A DNA stretch of 64,000 nucleotides from Streptomyces sp. HPF1205 (GTDB lineage: Bacteria > Actinomycetota > Actinomycetes > Streptomycetales > Streptomycetaceae), in the NCBI RefSeq assembly GCF_020400825.1, contig NZ_JAINVH010000019.1, positions 62,001 through 126,000 on the forward strand, in the 5' to 3' direction. Shown here one piece after another: positions 25,868 through 34,825 of this stretch. The position numbers and the translations under genes are program-made. The notes under the pieces were generated by a model. That model saw only the letters and a program-made list of their open reading frames with translations. It was not told where the DNA came from and searched no databases. Positions within the stretch are counted from its first letter, which is position 1, and each line of letters opens with the position of its first letter.

Positions 25868-26569
25868 ATGACCGGGCCTCCCCCTGGTTCCGGCCCGGTC
25901 AGACCGCCGCGGCTGGAGGAGGTCGGCGAGGCCGCGTCGGCCTGGATCACCCTGCTGACCACCGAGCACTACAATCTGCAGACCCAGCGTGCCGCCACGA
26001 TCGGCGAGGTCAACGGACGGGCCAGCGTCTTCCTCGGTGCCGTGTCGGCCGGCCTCATTTCCCTGGGATTCTACGGTCACGCCGGACGCAGCGCGGGGAC
26101 CACCGCGTTTTACGCGCTGGTGCTCTCCTCACTGGCGTTCCTGGGCGTGGTCACCTTCCTGCGGTGCCTGGAAATCTCCATCGACGACCGGCAGTTCACC
26201 CTCCGCATCACCAACCTGCGGGCTCTTTACGCGCAACTGGTGCCCGAGCTGTCCTACACCCTCCTCGATTCCGCCGGCGCCGAACAGGCCGTGGTCATGC
26301 TCACCCCTCGGCGGCAGCCGTTCCAGCGGATGCTGAGCGTCGCGGGCAGTATCGGCGTCATCGCGAGCGTCCTCATCGGTGCCGACGCCGGCGTCCTGGC
26401 GTTCGGACTCGGCGCCCCGCCGGCCGCGGCCCTTCCGATCGGGGCAGCGGCCGGGCTGGCCGCGCTGTACGCGAGCGTCCGGTTCCAAAGTGCCCGCTGG
26501 CGCGGCTCCTACTCCTCCGAGCCCACCCGCGGGAACGTTCAGGGCTTCTCGTCCGGATCAGGGGACTGA
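25868..26569 (+). CDS. hypothetical four-helix membrane protein
   Basis: This 233-aa protein has a helical amphipathic start (SAWITLLTTEHYNLQTQRAA), then two hydrophobic helices (VFLGAVSAGLISLGFYG, FYALVLSSLAFLGVVTFLRC). A soluble segment with charged helices follows, then two further hydrophobic helices (VAGSIGVIASVLIGADAGVL, ALPIGAAAGLAALYASVRF). Uncharacterised proteins of this shape are common in Streptomyces. No operon partner is evident. Confidence 0.65.
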   Translation: MTGPPPGSGPVRPPRLEEVGEAASAWITLLTTEHYNLQTQRAATIGEVNGRASVFLGAVSAGLISLGFYGHAGRSAGTTAFYALVLSSLAFLGVVTFLRCLEISIDDRQFTLRITNLRALYAQLVPELSYTLLDSAGAEQAVVMLTPRRQPFQRMLSVAGSIGVIASVLIGADAGVLAFGLGAPPAAALPIGAAAGLAALYASVRFQSARWRGSYSSEPTRGNVQGFSSGSGD

Positions 26570-26679
26570 CCGCGGGGAGAAACCGGCGTGTTCGTGCCGC
26601 GCGACCGGGCAAAGCGGGTGATCACCTTCAGCCGGAGATTATCTTCTCATCTCGCAACGTTTGGTCTACTATCGGCGAA

Positions 26680-27483
26680 ATGAGCGCAGACGATGCGAAT
26701 CGGCGGTGGACGCGGTCCATGCCCGAGGCCTACGAACGCCACCTGGTGCCGGTCCTCTTCCGTCCTTTCGCGTCCGACATGGCGGTCAGGGCGGCGGCGC
26801 TGCGGCCCCGTACGGTCCTGGAACTCGCCGCCGGTACCGGGGCGTTGACCTCGGCCCTGCTCACCGCGCTGCCCACGGCCTCGATGGTGGCGACCGACCT
26901 CAACGAAGCCATGGTCTCCGCCGGATCGGCACGGGAGCCGCGTGCACGGTGGCGGCAGGCGGACGCCCAGGCGCTCCCTTTCGAGGACGGCGCCTTCGAC
27001 CTCGTCGTGTGCCAGTTCGGGGTGATGTTCTTCCCCGACAGGCCCTCGGCCTACGCCGAGGTGCGCAGGGTCCTGGGCCCGCGGGGGCGGTTCCTGTTCA
27101 GCAGCTGGGGTCCGCTGGCCTCGCACGCGTTCGACGTCGCCTTCCAAGCCGCCCTGGAGGAGTCCATGCCCGGGCAGGCGCCTGCGTTCCTGCGGGACGT
27201 GCCGCACGGTTACACCGATCCGGACGTGGTCGCCGCGGACCTCGCGACCGCGGGACTGACCATGGCCACCGCCGAGGAGGTCACGCTGAAAGGCGTCGCG
27301 GAGTCGGCCGCCTCCGTCGCCACCGGGCTCCTGACCGGCACACCGGTGAGTGCCGCCCTGCGGGCCCGCGAGGACGCGCAGGCCATCCGGGCCGCCGTCA
27401 CCCGGAAGATGACGGACCGTCTCGGCGCCGGCCCCGTGACGGCGCCGATGACCGCGACCGTCTATACGGCCCATCCGGCATGA
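26680..27483 (+). CDS. SAM-dependent class I methyltransferase
   Basis: This 267-aa protein has motif I VLELAAGTGALTSALLTALP (residues 47-66), the acidic end of beta-2 in ATDLNEAM, the DAQALPFEDGAFDLVVCQFG region, and the VLGPRGRFLFSSWG post-motif. This places it in the Methyltransf_11/UbiE-like group. The ATG has no ribosome site, and TACTAT ends 8 bp before it, so a leaderless mRNA is likely. The substrate is unknown. It converges on the IclR gene through a hairpin. Confidence 0.85.
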   Translation: MSADDANRRWTRSMPEAYERHLVPVLFRPFASDMAVRAAALRPRTVLELAAGTGALTSALLTALPTASMVATDLNEAMVSAGSAREPRARWRQADAQALPFEDGAFDLVVCQFGVMFFPDRPSAYAEVRRVLGPRGRFLFSSWGPLASHAFDVAFQAALEESMPGQAPAFLRDVPHGYTDPDVVAADLATAGLTMATAEEVTLKGVAESAASVATGLLTGTPVSAALRAREDAQAIRAAVTRKMTDRLGAGPVTAPMTATVYTAHPA

Positions 27484-27484
27484 G

Positions 27485-27528
27485 TCTCCCCGGCCGGGGA
27501 GCACGGCCGGGGAGCACGGCCGGGGAGA
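27485..27528. terminator. bidirectional terminator built from 13-bp repeats
   Basis: TCTCCCCGGCC (27485-27495) pairs with GGCCGGGGAGA (27518-27528). The interior contains GGCCGGGGAGCAC repeated in tandem (27492-27504, 27505-27517, partial third copy). It lies between convergent genes. Confidence 0.65.
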
Positions 27529-27565
27529 CGGAGGGAGCCCTTACGGCGCCGGAGCGCCGCCGGGC

Positions 27566-29218
27566 CTACCCGATGGTCAGCGGCTGGAGGGCGCAGGTCA
27601 GGGCGATGTCCGCGGTGATCCGGCCGGCTGCCGCGCGCAGGGCGGGCAGGACGGTCTCCCGGGCCTGTTCGGCCGATGTGCGGCCGGCGTGGAGGGAGAC
27701 GTTGACCGCGGCCGCCACCTGGCCGCCCGGGCCGTGCACCGGCACGGCGATCGAGCGCAGGCCCTCCTCCAGTTCCTGGTCCACCAGCGCGTAGCCGTCG
27801 CTCGCCGTCCGCTCCACCACGGCCGTGAGGCGGTCCGGATCGGTGAGGGTGCGGTCGGTGAGCGGCTTGAGGGCGGCATGGCGCATCCACTCCTCGCGCC
27901 GCTCGGGCGGAAGGCCGGCGAGCAGCACCCGTCCGAGCGAGGTGGCGTGGGCCGGGAAGCGCGTGCCGACCGTGACCGCGACGCTCATGATTCGGCCCGC
28001 CGCGACGCGCGCGACGTAGCGGACGTCTTCGCCGTCCAGCACAGCGATCGAGGCGGATTCGCGCAACAGGCTCACGAGAGCCGCCAGATGAGGCTGTGCC
28101 AGCTCGGCCAGCGACCTCGCGGACAGCGGCGAGTAACCGAGGTCGAGCACCCGGGGCAGCGGGGCGAACCGGTGGCCGCCGGCGTCGGTCGTGACGTAGC
28201 CGAGCCGCTGGAGCGTCAGCAGTGAACGGCGCGCCGTGGCCCGGGGCAGGCCGGTGGCCCCGGCGACGGCGGACAGCGTCATGCCGCCCGGGGCGCCGAG
28301 CGCGGCCATGACGGTCAGTCCGCGGGCCAGTGACTGCAGGTATTCGGGCCCCAACTCCTGTTTCGGATCGAGGGAGCGGTCGTGCCGCGGGGCCGCGGCC
28401 GGCGGCCCGGAGCCGACCCGGGCGAGCGCCTGCCCCATCCGTCCTGCGGTGCGCAGCATGCGCTCCAGGGCGTGGTCGCGCAGGTCCCGCGCGGAGTGCC
28501 GGCTGGTGTGGCTGACGACGCTGAGCGCGGACACGGTCCGGCCGTCCCCGTCGCGCACGGGCACGGCCACGGCGACCAGTCCCGGTTCGATCAACTGGTC
28601 GTCGAGCGACCAGCCGCGCTCGCGTGCCCGCGCGGCGCGGGCGCGGAACTCCGCCTCGCCCGGCCGCCCCTCGCCGGCGGGGGGCGGCAGGACGGCGGGA
28701 AAACCCGTGTCGTACGGGTCGGCGCGCGTGCGGGCCAGCCAGTCGGCGTACGTCGGCTCGTCCCAGTCGGCGGCGAACAGCGGTCCGGGGGCGCAGCGCT
28801 CGGCGGGCAGGGCGTCCCCGGTGCGGAACGCGACGGACAGGGTGCGGCGGCGCGTGGTCTGCACGACGAAGCGCACCGCGTCGCCGTCGGGGACGGCCAG
28901 CGAGACCGACTCGTCCAACTCGTCGGCCAGTGCGGTCGCGAGCGGGCCCAGGGCGCCGGGGATGCCGCTGGAGCGCAGGTAGGCCAGACCGAGTTCGATC
29001 AGCGGCGGGGCGAGCGCCAGGGCGCGGTCCTCCTCGCGCAGGTAACCGAGCCGGACCAGGGTCGTGGCGATCCGGTCGACAGGGGAACGGGCCAGTCCGG
29101 TCAGCCGGACCAGCTCGCTGGGGCGCAGCCGTCCGCCGGGGGCCCGGGCGAGCGCTCGCAGTACGGCGATCCCGCGCTCCAGCGGGCCGACGGACGAGTC
29201 GGCGGTGGTCGGCGGCAT
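27566..29218 (-). CDS. double-module IclR-family regulator of the pca operon
   Basis: This 550-aa protein is about twice the usual IclR length. The start is an ATG with AAGGAGGGAAC upstream. Module 1 (residues about 10-260) has PLERGIAVLRALARAPGGRL and ELVRLTGLARSPVDRIATTL. Module 2 (about 285-550) has SLARGLTVMAALGAPGGMTL, AGATGLPRATARRSLLTLQR, and an effector domain with GTRFPAHATSLGRVLLAG. The two modules are distinct IclR copies joined in one chain. It is divergent from pcaI, 166 bp apart, and so is the probable regulator of the beta-ketoadipate genes. Single IclR proteins (PcaR, PcaU, PobR) have that job in other bacteria. Confidence 0.85.
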   Translation of the reverse strand: MPPTTADSSVGPLERGIAVLRALARAPGGRLRPSELVRLTGLARSPVDRIATTLVRLGYLREEDRALALAPPLIELGLAYLRSSGIPGALGPLATALADELDESVSLAVPDGDAVRFVVQTTRRRTLSVAFRTGDALPAERCAPGPLFAADWDEPTYADWLARTRADPYDTGFPAVLPPPAGEGRPGEAEFRARAARARERGWSLDDQLIEPGLVAVAVPVRDGDGRTVSALSVVSHTSRHSARDLRDHALERMLRTAGRMGQALARVGSGPPAAAPRHDRSLDPKQELGPEYLQSLARGLTVMAALGAPGGMTLSAVAGATGLPRATARRSLLTLQRLGYVTTDAGGHRFAPLPRVLDLGYSPLSARSLAELAQPHLAALVSLLRESASIAVLDGEDVRYVARVAAGRIMSVAVTVGTRFPAHATSLGRVLLAGLPPERREEWMRHAALKPLTDRTLTDPDRLTAVVERTASDGYALVDQELEEGLRSIAVPVHGPGGQVAAAVNVSLHAGRTSAEQARETVLPALRAAAGRITADIALTCALQPLTIG

Positions 29219-29336
29219 GTTCCCTCCTTGTCCCGGAACCGTACCGGTCCGGGCGCGTGCCCCTGGTCCGGGTGCGCGGCTCTTGACAGCTTCCGGACCC
29301 GGGCGGACACTCACCGCACCCACATTAGCGAATTAT

Positions 29337-29353
29337 TGTTCACTGGGCGAACA
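29337..29353. promoter_or_regulatory. IclR operator candidate before pcaI
   Basis: TGTTC-ACTGGGC-GAACA is a perfect 5-7-5 inverted repeat between the IclR gene and pcaI, 31 bp before the pcaI start. Confidence 0.55.
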
Positions 29354-29383
29354 CATGCCCCGGATCGTGCAAGGGATGGGCGG

Positions 29384-30172
29384 ATGGACAAGGTGGTGGG
29401 GTCGGCCGACGAGGCCGTGGCCGACATCGGCCACGGCTCCTCGCTGGCCGTCGGCGGCTTCGGGCTCAGCGGCGTCCCGGACGTGCTGATCCAGGCCGTG
29501 TACCGGCGGGGCGCCGAGGGACTGCGGGTGGTCTCCAACAACTGCGGTGTGGACGGCGGGGGCCTGGGCATCCTGCTCGCGGCCGGGCGCATCGTCCGGG
29601 TCACCGGCTCGTACGTCGGCGAGAACAAGGAGTTCGCCCGCCGCTACCTGTCGGGCGAGCTGGAGCTGGAACTCACCCCGCAGGGCACCTTGGCCGAGCG
29701 GCTGCGGGCGGGGGGCGCCGGCATCCCCGCCTTCTTCACTCCCGCCGGGGTGGGCACCCTCGTCGCCGAGGGCGGCCTGCCGTGGCGCCACCACCTGGAC
29801 GGGTCCGTCGCCGTGGCCTCGCCCGCCAAGGAGGTGCGCGAGTACGACGGACGCGAGTACGTCCTGGAGCGGGCCATCACCACGGACTTCGCCCTGGTCC
29901 GCGCCGCGCGGGGCGACCGGCACGGCAACCTCGTCTTCCACGGCGCCTCCCGCAACTTCAACCCGCTGGCGGCGGCGGCCGGGCGGATCACCGTCGCCGA
30001 GGTCGAGGAGCTGGTCGAGCCCGGCGGGATCGACCCGGACCAGGTCCACCTGCCCGGCGTCTTCGTCCAGCGCGTCGTGGCGCTCACGCCGGAACAGGCG
30101 TCCGCCAAGGGGATCGAGAAGAAGACGCTGACCCGGAACGGGACCACGAGGACGGTGAGGACGGCCCCATGA
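29384..30172 (+). CDS. pcaI: 3-oxoadipate CoA-transferase, subunit A
   Basis: This 262-aa protein is the alpha subunit of a class I CoA-transferase. It has the glycine-rich SLAVGGFGLSGVPDVLIQA near residue 22, and VSNNCGVDGGGLGILL and GVGTLVAEGG typical of this subunit. With PcaJ it moves CoA from succinyl-CoA to 3-oxoadipate. It is the first gene of the pca operon and overlaps pcaJ by 4 bp. The order pcaIJFHGBL is the one described for Streptomyces protocatechuate catabolism. Confidence 0.9.
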   Translation: MDKVVGSADEAVADIGHGSSLAVGGFGLSGVPDVLIQAVYRRGAEGLRVVSNNCGVDGGGLGILLAAGRIVRVTGSYVGENKEFARRYLSGELELELTPQGTLAERLRAGGAGIPAFFTPAGVGTLVAEGGLPWRHHLDGSVAVASPAKEVREYDGREYVLERAITTDFALVRAARGDRHGNLVFHGASRNFNPLAAAAGRITVAEVEELVEPGGIDPDQVHLPGVFVQRVVALTPEQASAKGIEKKTLTRNGTTRTVRTAP

Positions 30173-30849
30173 GCTGGACCCGCGACGAGATGGCCGCCCG
30201 CGCGGCCCGCGAACTGCCCGACGGCTCGTACGTCAACCTCGGCATCGGCCTGCCCACGCTGATCCCCGACCACCTGCCCCAGGGCGTCGACGTGGTCGTC
30301 CACTCCGAGAACGGCATCCTCGGCGTCGGCCCCTATCCGGCCGAGGACCAGGTCGATCCCGACCTGGTCAACGCGGGCAAGGAGACCGTCACCGTCCTGC
30401 CCGGCGCGGCCTTCTTCGACTCCGCGCTGTCCTTCGCGATGATCCGCGGCGGCCACATCGACGTCGCCGTGCTCGGCGCGATGCAGGTCTCGGCACGCGG
30501 GGACCTGGCGAACTGGACCGTACCCGGCAAGATGATCAAGGGCATGGGCGGTGCGATGGACCTGGTCCACGGTGCCCGCAGGGTGGTCGTGCTGATGGAG
30601 CACACCGCCAAGGACGGCAGCCCCAAGATCCTGGCCGAGTGCACCCTGCCGCTCACCGGCCGCCGCTGCGTGAACCGCGTCATCACCGACCTCGGCGTCC
30701 TCGACGTCACCGATCAGGGCCTGCGCCTGGTCGAACTGGCCCCCGGCGTCAGCGCCGGGACGCTGCGCGAACGCACCGGCGCCGATGTCCTCGACCCGCC
30801 GGACTCGCCGCGTACGCGGGGCGTGGGCGTTCCTGGAGCGACGCGGTGA
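30169..30849 (+). CDS. pcaJ: 3-oxoadipate CoA-transferase, subunit B
   Basis: This 226-aa protein is the beta subunit with the catalytic Glu in VVHSENGILGVGP (Glu47). It also has YVNLGIGLPTLIPDHLP, and GGHIDVAVLGAMQVS and DLANWTVPGKMIKGMGGAMD, all normal for the family. The partner is PcaI, whose stop codon overlaps its start (ATGA). The following pcaF start also overlaps its stop (GTGA), so expression is coupled. Confidence 0.92.
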   Translation: MSWTRDEMAARAARELPDGSYVNLGIGLPTLIPDHLPQGVDVVVHSENGILGVGPYPAEDQVDPDLVNAGKETVTVLPGAAFFDSALSFAMIRGGHIDVAVLGAMQVSARGDLANWTVPGKMIKGMGGAMDLVHGARRVVVLMEHTAKDGSPKILAECTLPLTGRRCVNRVITDLGVLDVTDQGLRLVELAPGVSAGTLRERTGADVLDPPDSPRTRGVGVPGATR

Positions 30850-32042
30850 ACGCGCCCCGGCGCATACGCGATGTCTACGTCGTCGACGCCGTCCGCACGC
30901 CTTTCGGCAAGTACGCGGGGGCCCTGTCGCACGTCCGCCCGGACGACCTGGCCGCCGGCGTGATCAGGGAGCTGCTGGCGCGCACCCCACGGCTGGACCC
31001 CGCCCGGGTGGGCGATGTGGTACTCGGCAACGCCAACGGCGCCGGTGAGGACAACCGCGACGTCGCGCGGATGGCCGCGCTCCTGGCCGGGCTGCCCGTC
31101 GGTGTCCCCGGCGTCACCGTCAACCGGCTGTGCGGCTCCGGGCTGGAGGCCGTCGTCCAGGCGGCGCGCGCCATCGCGGTGGGCGACGCGGACGTCGTCG
31201 TCGCGGGCGGGGTGGAGTCGATGAGCCGCGCCCCCTGGGTGCTGCCCAAACCGGAGCGCGCCTTCCCCGCGGGGCACCAGGAGCTGTACTCGACCACTCT
31301 CGGCTGGCGGATGGTCAACGAGCTGATGCCGAAGGAGTGGACCGTCCCGCTCGGTGAAGGCGCGGAGCTGATCGCCGCACACCACGCGATCAGCAGGGAG
31401 GAGCAGGACCTCTTCGCGCTCGCCAGTCACGAGAAGGCCGCCCGGGCCTGGCGGGACGGCCTCCTCGACGGCGAGGTCGTCGCGGTCGGCGGGGTGGACC
31501 TGCCGCGTGACGAGTGCGTCCGCGACGGCGGTACGCCCGGGACCATGGCCCGTCTGCGGCCGTCCTTCCGCACCGACGGCACGGTCACCGCGGGCAACGC
31601 CTCCCCGCTCAACGACGGCGCGGCGGCCCTGCTGCTGGCCGGCGAGGACACGCTGGCGGAGCTCGGCCGCGAGCCGCTCGCACGGATCCGGGCGAGCGCG
31701 GTCAGCGCGGTCGAGCCGCAGTGGTTCGGGCTCGGCCCCGTCGAGGCGAGCCGCCGCGCCATGGCGCGGGCCGCGGTCGGCTTCGACGAGCTGTGCACCG
31801 TCGAGCTGAACGAGGCCTTCGCCGCCCAGGCGCTCGGCTGCCTGGCCGAACTGCCCGAGCTCGACCCGGCCAAGGTCAACCCGCGCGGCGGCGCGATCGC
31901 GATCGGTCACCCCCTGGGAGCGTCGGGCGCGCGCCTGGCCGGCTCCCTCGCCCACCAGCTCGCCGCCCACGGCTCGGGCACGGGCCTGGCCGCCCTGTGC
32001 ATCGGCGTGGGGCAGGGCATCGCGCTCGTCCTGGACCGCTGA
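30846..32042 (+). CDS. pcaF: 3-oxoadipyl-CoA thiolase
   Basis: This 398-aa thiolase starts at a GTG overlapping the pcaJ stop. The acylated cysteine is in NRLCGSGLEAV (Cys96). NEAFAAQALGCLAE, GHPLGASGARLAGS (His) and ALCIGVGQG (second Cys) complete the active site. It splits 3-oxoadipyl-CoA to succinyl-CoA and acetyl-CoA, the last step of the pathway. Length is normal. Confidence 0.93.
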   Translation: MNAPRRIRDVYVVDAVRTPFGKYAGALSHVRPDDLAAGVIRELLARTPRLDPARVGDVVLGNANGAGEDNRDVARMAALLAGLPVGVPGVTVNRLCGSGLEAVVQAARAIAVGDADVVVAGGVESMSRAPWVLPKPERAFPAGHQELYSTTLGWRMVNELMPKEWTVPLGEGAELIAAHHAISREEQDLFALASHEKAARAWRDGLLDGEVVAVGGVDLPRDECVRDGGTPGTMARLRPSFRTDGTVTAGNASPLNDGAAALLLAGEDTLAELGREPLARIRASAVSAVEPQWFGLGPVEASRRAMARAAVGFDELCTVELNEAFAAQALGCLAELPELDPAKVNPRGGAIAIGHPLGASGARLAGSLAHQLAAHGSGTGLAALCIGVGQGIALVLDR

Positions 32043-32075
32043 GTTGCCGCCCGCGGCTTCCCAAGGAGGTATGAC

Positions 32076-32837
32076 ATGAGCGAACTCACCCATCAGGACG
32101 TCATCGACGCCGAGATGGCGGCGGTCCGGCCGGACGGCGGCGCGCACCCGTCGCGGTCGTACGGCCCCTACCGCAGCACCGCGCTGCGCCATCCCGTACA
32201 GCCGCTGGTGGTGGTCGAGGACCCCGAGGCGGTGGAGCTGACCGGGCCGGTCTTCGGGCACACCGACGTGACCGCGCTCGACAACGACCTGACCCGGCAG
32301 CACCCCGGTGAGCCGCTGGGCGAGCGGATCACCGTCACCGGCAGGGTGCTCGACAGCGGCGGCCGTCCGGTGCGCGGCCAGTTGGTCGAGATCTGGCAGG
32401 CCAACGCCTCGGGCAGGTACGCGCACCAGCGCGACCAGCACCCCGCGCCGCTCGACCCGAACTTCACCGGCGTGGGGCGCTGCCTGACCGACGGCGAGGG
32501 CGGGTACGCCTTCACCACGGTCAAGCCGGGCGCGTACCCGTGGCGCAACCACCTGAACGCCTGGCGCCCGGCCCACATCCACTTCTCGCTGTTCGGCACC
32601 GCCTTCACGCAGCGCCTGGTCACCCAGATGTACTTCCCCGGCGACCCCCTCTTCCCGTACGACCCGATCTACCGGTCCGTCACCGACCCCGCCGCCCGTG
32701 AGCGGCTGGTCGCCGAGTACGTGCACGAACTCTCGCGGCCCGAACAGTCGCTGGGCTACCGCTTCGACATCGTCCTGGGCGGCCCGAGGGCCACCTGGAC
32801 CGAGCAGCAGGACCGGCAGGGGGACGACGCCGCATGA
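32076..32837 (+). CDS. pcaH: protocatechuate 3,4-dioxygenase, beta subunit
   Basis: This 253-aa protein has a very strong ribosome site (AAGGAGG). It is the iron-carrying subunit: ligands expected from the family are visible as Tyr115 (ASGRYAHQ), Tyr154 (KPGAYPWRN), and His167 and His169 (RPAHIHFS). It opens protocatechuate between the two hydroxyls to 3-carboxy-cis,cis-muconate with O2. It overlaps pcaG by 4 bp. Confidence 0.95.
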   Translation: MSELTHQDVIDAEMAAVRPDGGAHPSRSYGPYRSTALRHPVQPLVVVEDPEAVELTGPVFGHTDVTALDNDLTRQHPGEPLGERITVTGRVLDSGGRPVRGQLVEIWQANASGRYAHQRDQHPAPLDPNFTGVGRCLTDGEGGYAFTTVKPGAYPWRNHLNAWRPAHIHFSLFGTAFTQRLVTQMYFPGDPLFPYDPIYRSVTDPAARERLVAEYVHELSRPEQSLGYRFDIVLGGPRATWTEQQDRQGDDAA

Positions 32838-33415
32838 ACGAGAAGGTCACCGCCGGGCAGATCACCCCCTCGCAGACCGTCGGCCCCTTCTACGGCTACG
32901 CCCTGCCGTTCACGGGCGGGGGCGACCTCGCGCCGCCCGGCGACCCGCGCGGGATCACACTGCACGGGCGGGTCCTGGACGGGGAGGGCGCCCCAGTGCC
33001 CGACGCGCTGCTGGAGTTCTGGCAGGCGCACCCGGACGGCTCACGGACCGGCGCCCCCGGTTCGATGCGCCGCGACCCGGTGACCGGCGCGGTACTCGGC
33101 CGCCACGGCGTCGACTTCACGGGCTTCGGGCGCGTCTCGGTGGACGCGGACGGCCACTACGCGCTGCGCACCCTGCCACCGCCTCCCGACGCGCCCTACA
33201 TATCTGTCGCGGTGTTCGCCCGGGGCCTGCTGCTGCACCTGTACACGCGTGCCTACCTGCCCGGAAGGCACGAGGACGACGCGCTGCTGCGCGGTCTCCC
33301 GCCGGAGCGCCGCGCAACTTTGCTGGCCGTGCCGGAGCGCGAGGGCGTCCACCGCTTCGACATCCGCCTGCAGGGGGGAGCCGGAGAGGAGACGGTCTTC
33401 CTTGAGTTCCGCTGA
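32834..33415 (+). CDS. pcaG: protocatechuate 3,4-dioxygenase, alpha subunit
   Basis: This 193-aa protein is the non-catalytic partner of PcaH. It has TPSQTVGPFYGYALPF at the N-terminus and ALLEFWQAHPDG in the beta-sandwich. It also has GFGRVSVDADGHYALRTLPP, and PYISVAVFARGLLLHLYTRA where PcaH has its His ligands. As expected for the alpha subunit the iron ligands are missing. The pcaB start lies inside its 3' end. Confidence 0.93.
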   Translation: MNEKVTAGQITPSQTVGPFYGYALPFTGGGDLAPPGDPRGITLHGRVLDGEGAPVPDALLEFWQAHPDGSRTGAPGSMRRDPVTGAVLGRHGVDFTGFGRVSVDADGHYALRTLPPPPDAPYISVAVFARGLLLHLYTRAYLPGRHEDDALLRGLPPERRATLLAVPEREGVHRFDIRLQGGAGEETVFLEFR

Positions 33416-34817
33416 CCTGGCCGCGAACGGTGCCGCGGGCGAACCGGTGGCTGGTCCGGCCGGTCCGGCGCCGGAGGTCCCCGCCGATGTCGGGCTGCTG
33501 TCCCCCGGGTGGGCCGGCTCGCCCGTGGAGGCCGCGACCGGCGACCACGCCTTCCTGCAGGCCATGCTCGACGCCGAGGCCGCGCTGGCCCGCGCCCGGG
33601 CCGAACTCGGGCTCACTCCCGCATGGGCCGCCGATGCGGTCGGCGCGGCGGCCCGCGCGGACCGCTTCGACGCCCGCTCGATCGCTCTGCGCTCGCCGGC
33701 CGGGGGCAACCCGGTGATCCCGCTGGTCGCCGACCTCACCGAGGCCGTCGGGGGCGACGCCGCCGCCCACGTCCACCGGGGCGCGACAAGTCAGGACATC
33801 CTGGACTCCGCGCTCATGCTGGTGGCCGCGCGCGCCCGCCGGCTGATCGTCGCCGATCTCGACCGCAGCGCCGCCGCGCTCGCGGCCCTGGCCGCCGCGC
33901 ACATCGCCACGCCGATGCCGGGCCGCACGCTCACCCAGCACGCGGTGCCGACCACCTTCGGGCTCAAGGCCGCGGGCTGGCGGCACCTGGTCCTGGACGC
34001 CCGGGACCGGCTCGCCGCCGTCGAACTGCCCGCCCAACTGGGCGGCGCCGCGGGCACGATGGCCGCCTTCGGGGACCGGGCGCTCGATCTCGGCAGCGGT
34101 TACGCCCGGCGGTTGGGCCTCGCGGAACCGCTGCTGCCGTGGCATGTGCTGCGCACTCCCGTCGCGGAGCTGGGCGCCGCCCTGGCCCTGGCCGGCGGCG
34201 CGCTCGGCAAGATCGCCGCCGATGTGCTGGTCCTGTCCCGTACGGAGATCGGCGAGCTGGCGGAGGGCGCCGGCGGCGGCTCGTCGGCCATGCCGCACAA
34301 GGCCAACCCCGTCCGGGCCACCCTCATCGCCTCGGCCTCGCGGCGGCTGCCGCAGCTCGCGGCGGTGCTGTTCGCCTCGATGGCCGCCGAGGACGAGCGG
34401 CCGGCCGGCGCCTGGCACACCGAATGGGAGGCGCTACGCGAGGCGCTGCGCCTGACCGGTGGAGCGGCGCGCCACGCCGCGGAACTGACCGCGGACCTGC
34501 GGGTGCACGAGGGCCGGATGCGCGCCCACCTCGGCGCGACGCGCGGCCTGATCGTCTCCGAGCGCCTGGCCGCGGCCTTCGAGCCGCTGGTCGGGCGGGC
34601 CGAGGCGCGCCGGCTGCTCACCCGCGCCTCACGGGCGGCCGCCGCCGACGGCTTGGAGCTGCGTGAGGCGCTCGCCGGCGACCCGGCCCTGGCCGGCCTG
34701 ATCGCACCGGAACGGTTGCGGGACCTGCTCGACCCCGCCGGCTACCTCGGCGCGGCCCCGGCGCTCACCGACCGGGCCCTGCGCCGCACACCGCGGCCCC
34801 AGTCCTCCGACCGGTAG
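33402..34817 (+). CDS. pcaB: 3-carboxy-cis,cis-muconate cycloisomerase
   Basis: This 471-aa enzyme belongs to the fumarase/aspartase superfamily. It has HVHRGATSQDILDSALML near residue 125, TLTQHAVPTTFG, and the signature GGSSAMPHKANPVRA near residue 297. It forms 4-carboxymuconolactone. The best start is a TTG at 33402, 14 bp inside pcaG, with GAGGAG about 12 bp upstream; no ATG or GTG is near. A C-terminal extension of about 20 residues is unremarkable. Confidence 0.92.
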   Translation: MSSADLAANGAAGEPVAGPAGPAPEVPADVGLLSPGWAGSPVEAATGDHAFLQAMLDAEAALARARAELGLTPAWAADAVGAAARADRFDARSIALRSPAGGNPVIPLVADLTEAVGGDAAAHVHRGATSQDILDSALMLVAARARRLIVADLDRSAAALAALAAAHIATPMPGRTLTQHAVPTTFGLKAAGWRHLVLDARDRLAAVELPAQLGGAAGTMAAFGDRALDLGSGYARRLGLAEPLLPWHVLRTPVAELGAALALAGGALGKIAADVLVLSRTEIGELAEGAGGGSSAMPHKANPVRATLIASASRRLPQLAAVLFASMAAEDERPAGAWHTEWEALREALRLTGGAARHAAELTADLRVHEGRMRAHLGATRGLIVSERLAAAFEPLVGRAEARRLLTRASRAAAADGLELREALAGDPALAGLIAPERLRDLLDPAGYLGAAPALTDRALRRTPRPQSSDR

Positions 34818-34825
34818 GAACCGTG

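Noticed and set aside
30714..32726. Very long minus-strand frame opposite the pca genes
   Set aside because: Antisense shadow of pcaJ, pcaF and pcaH, which are certain from motifs.
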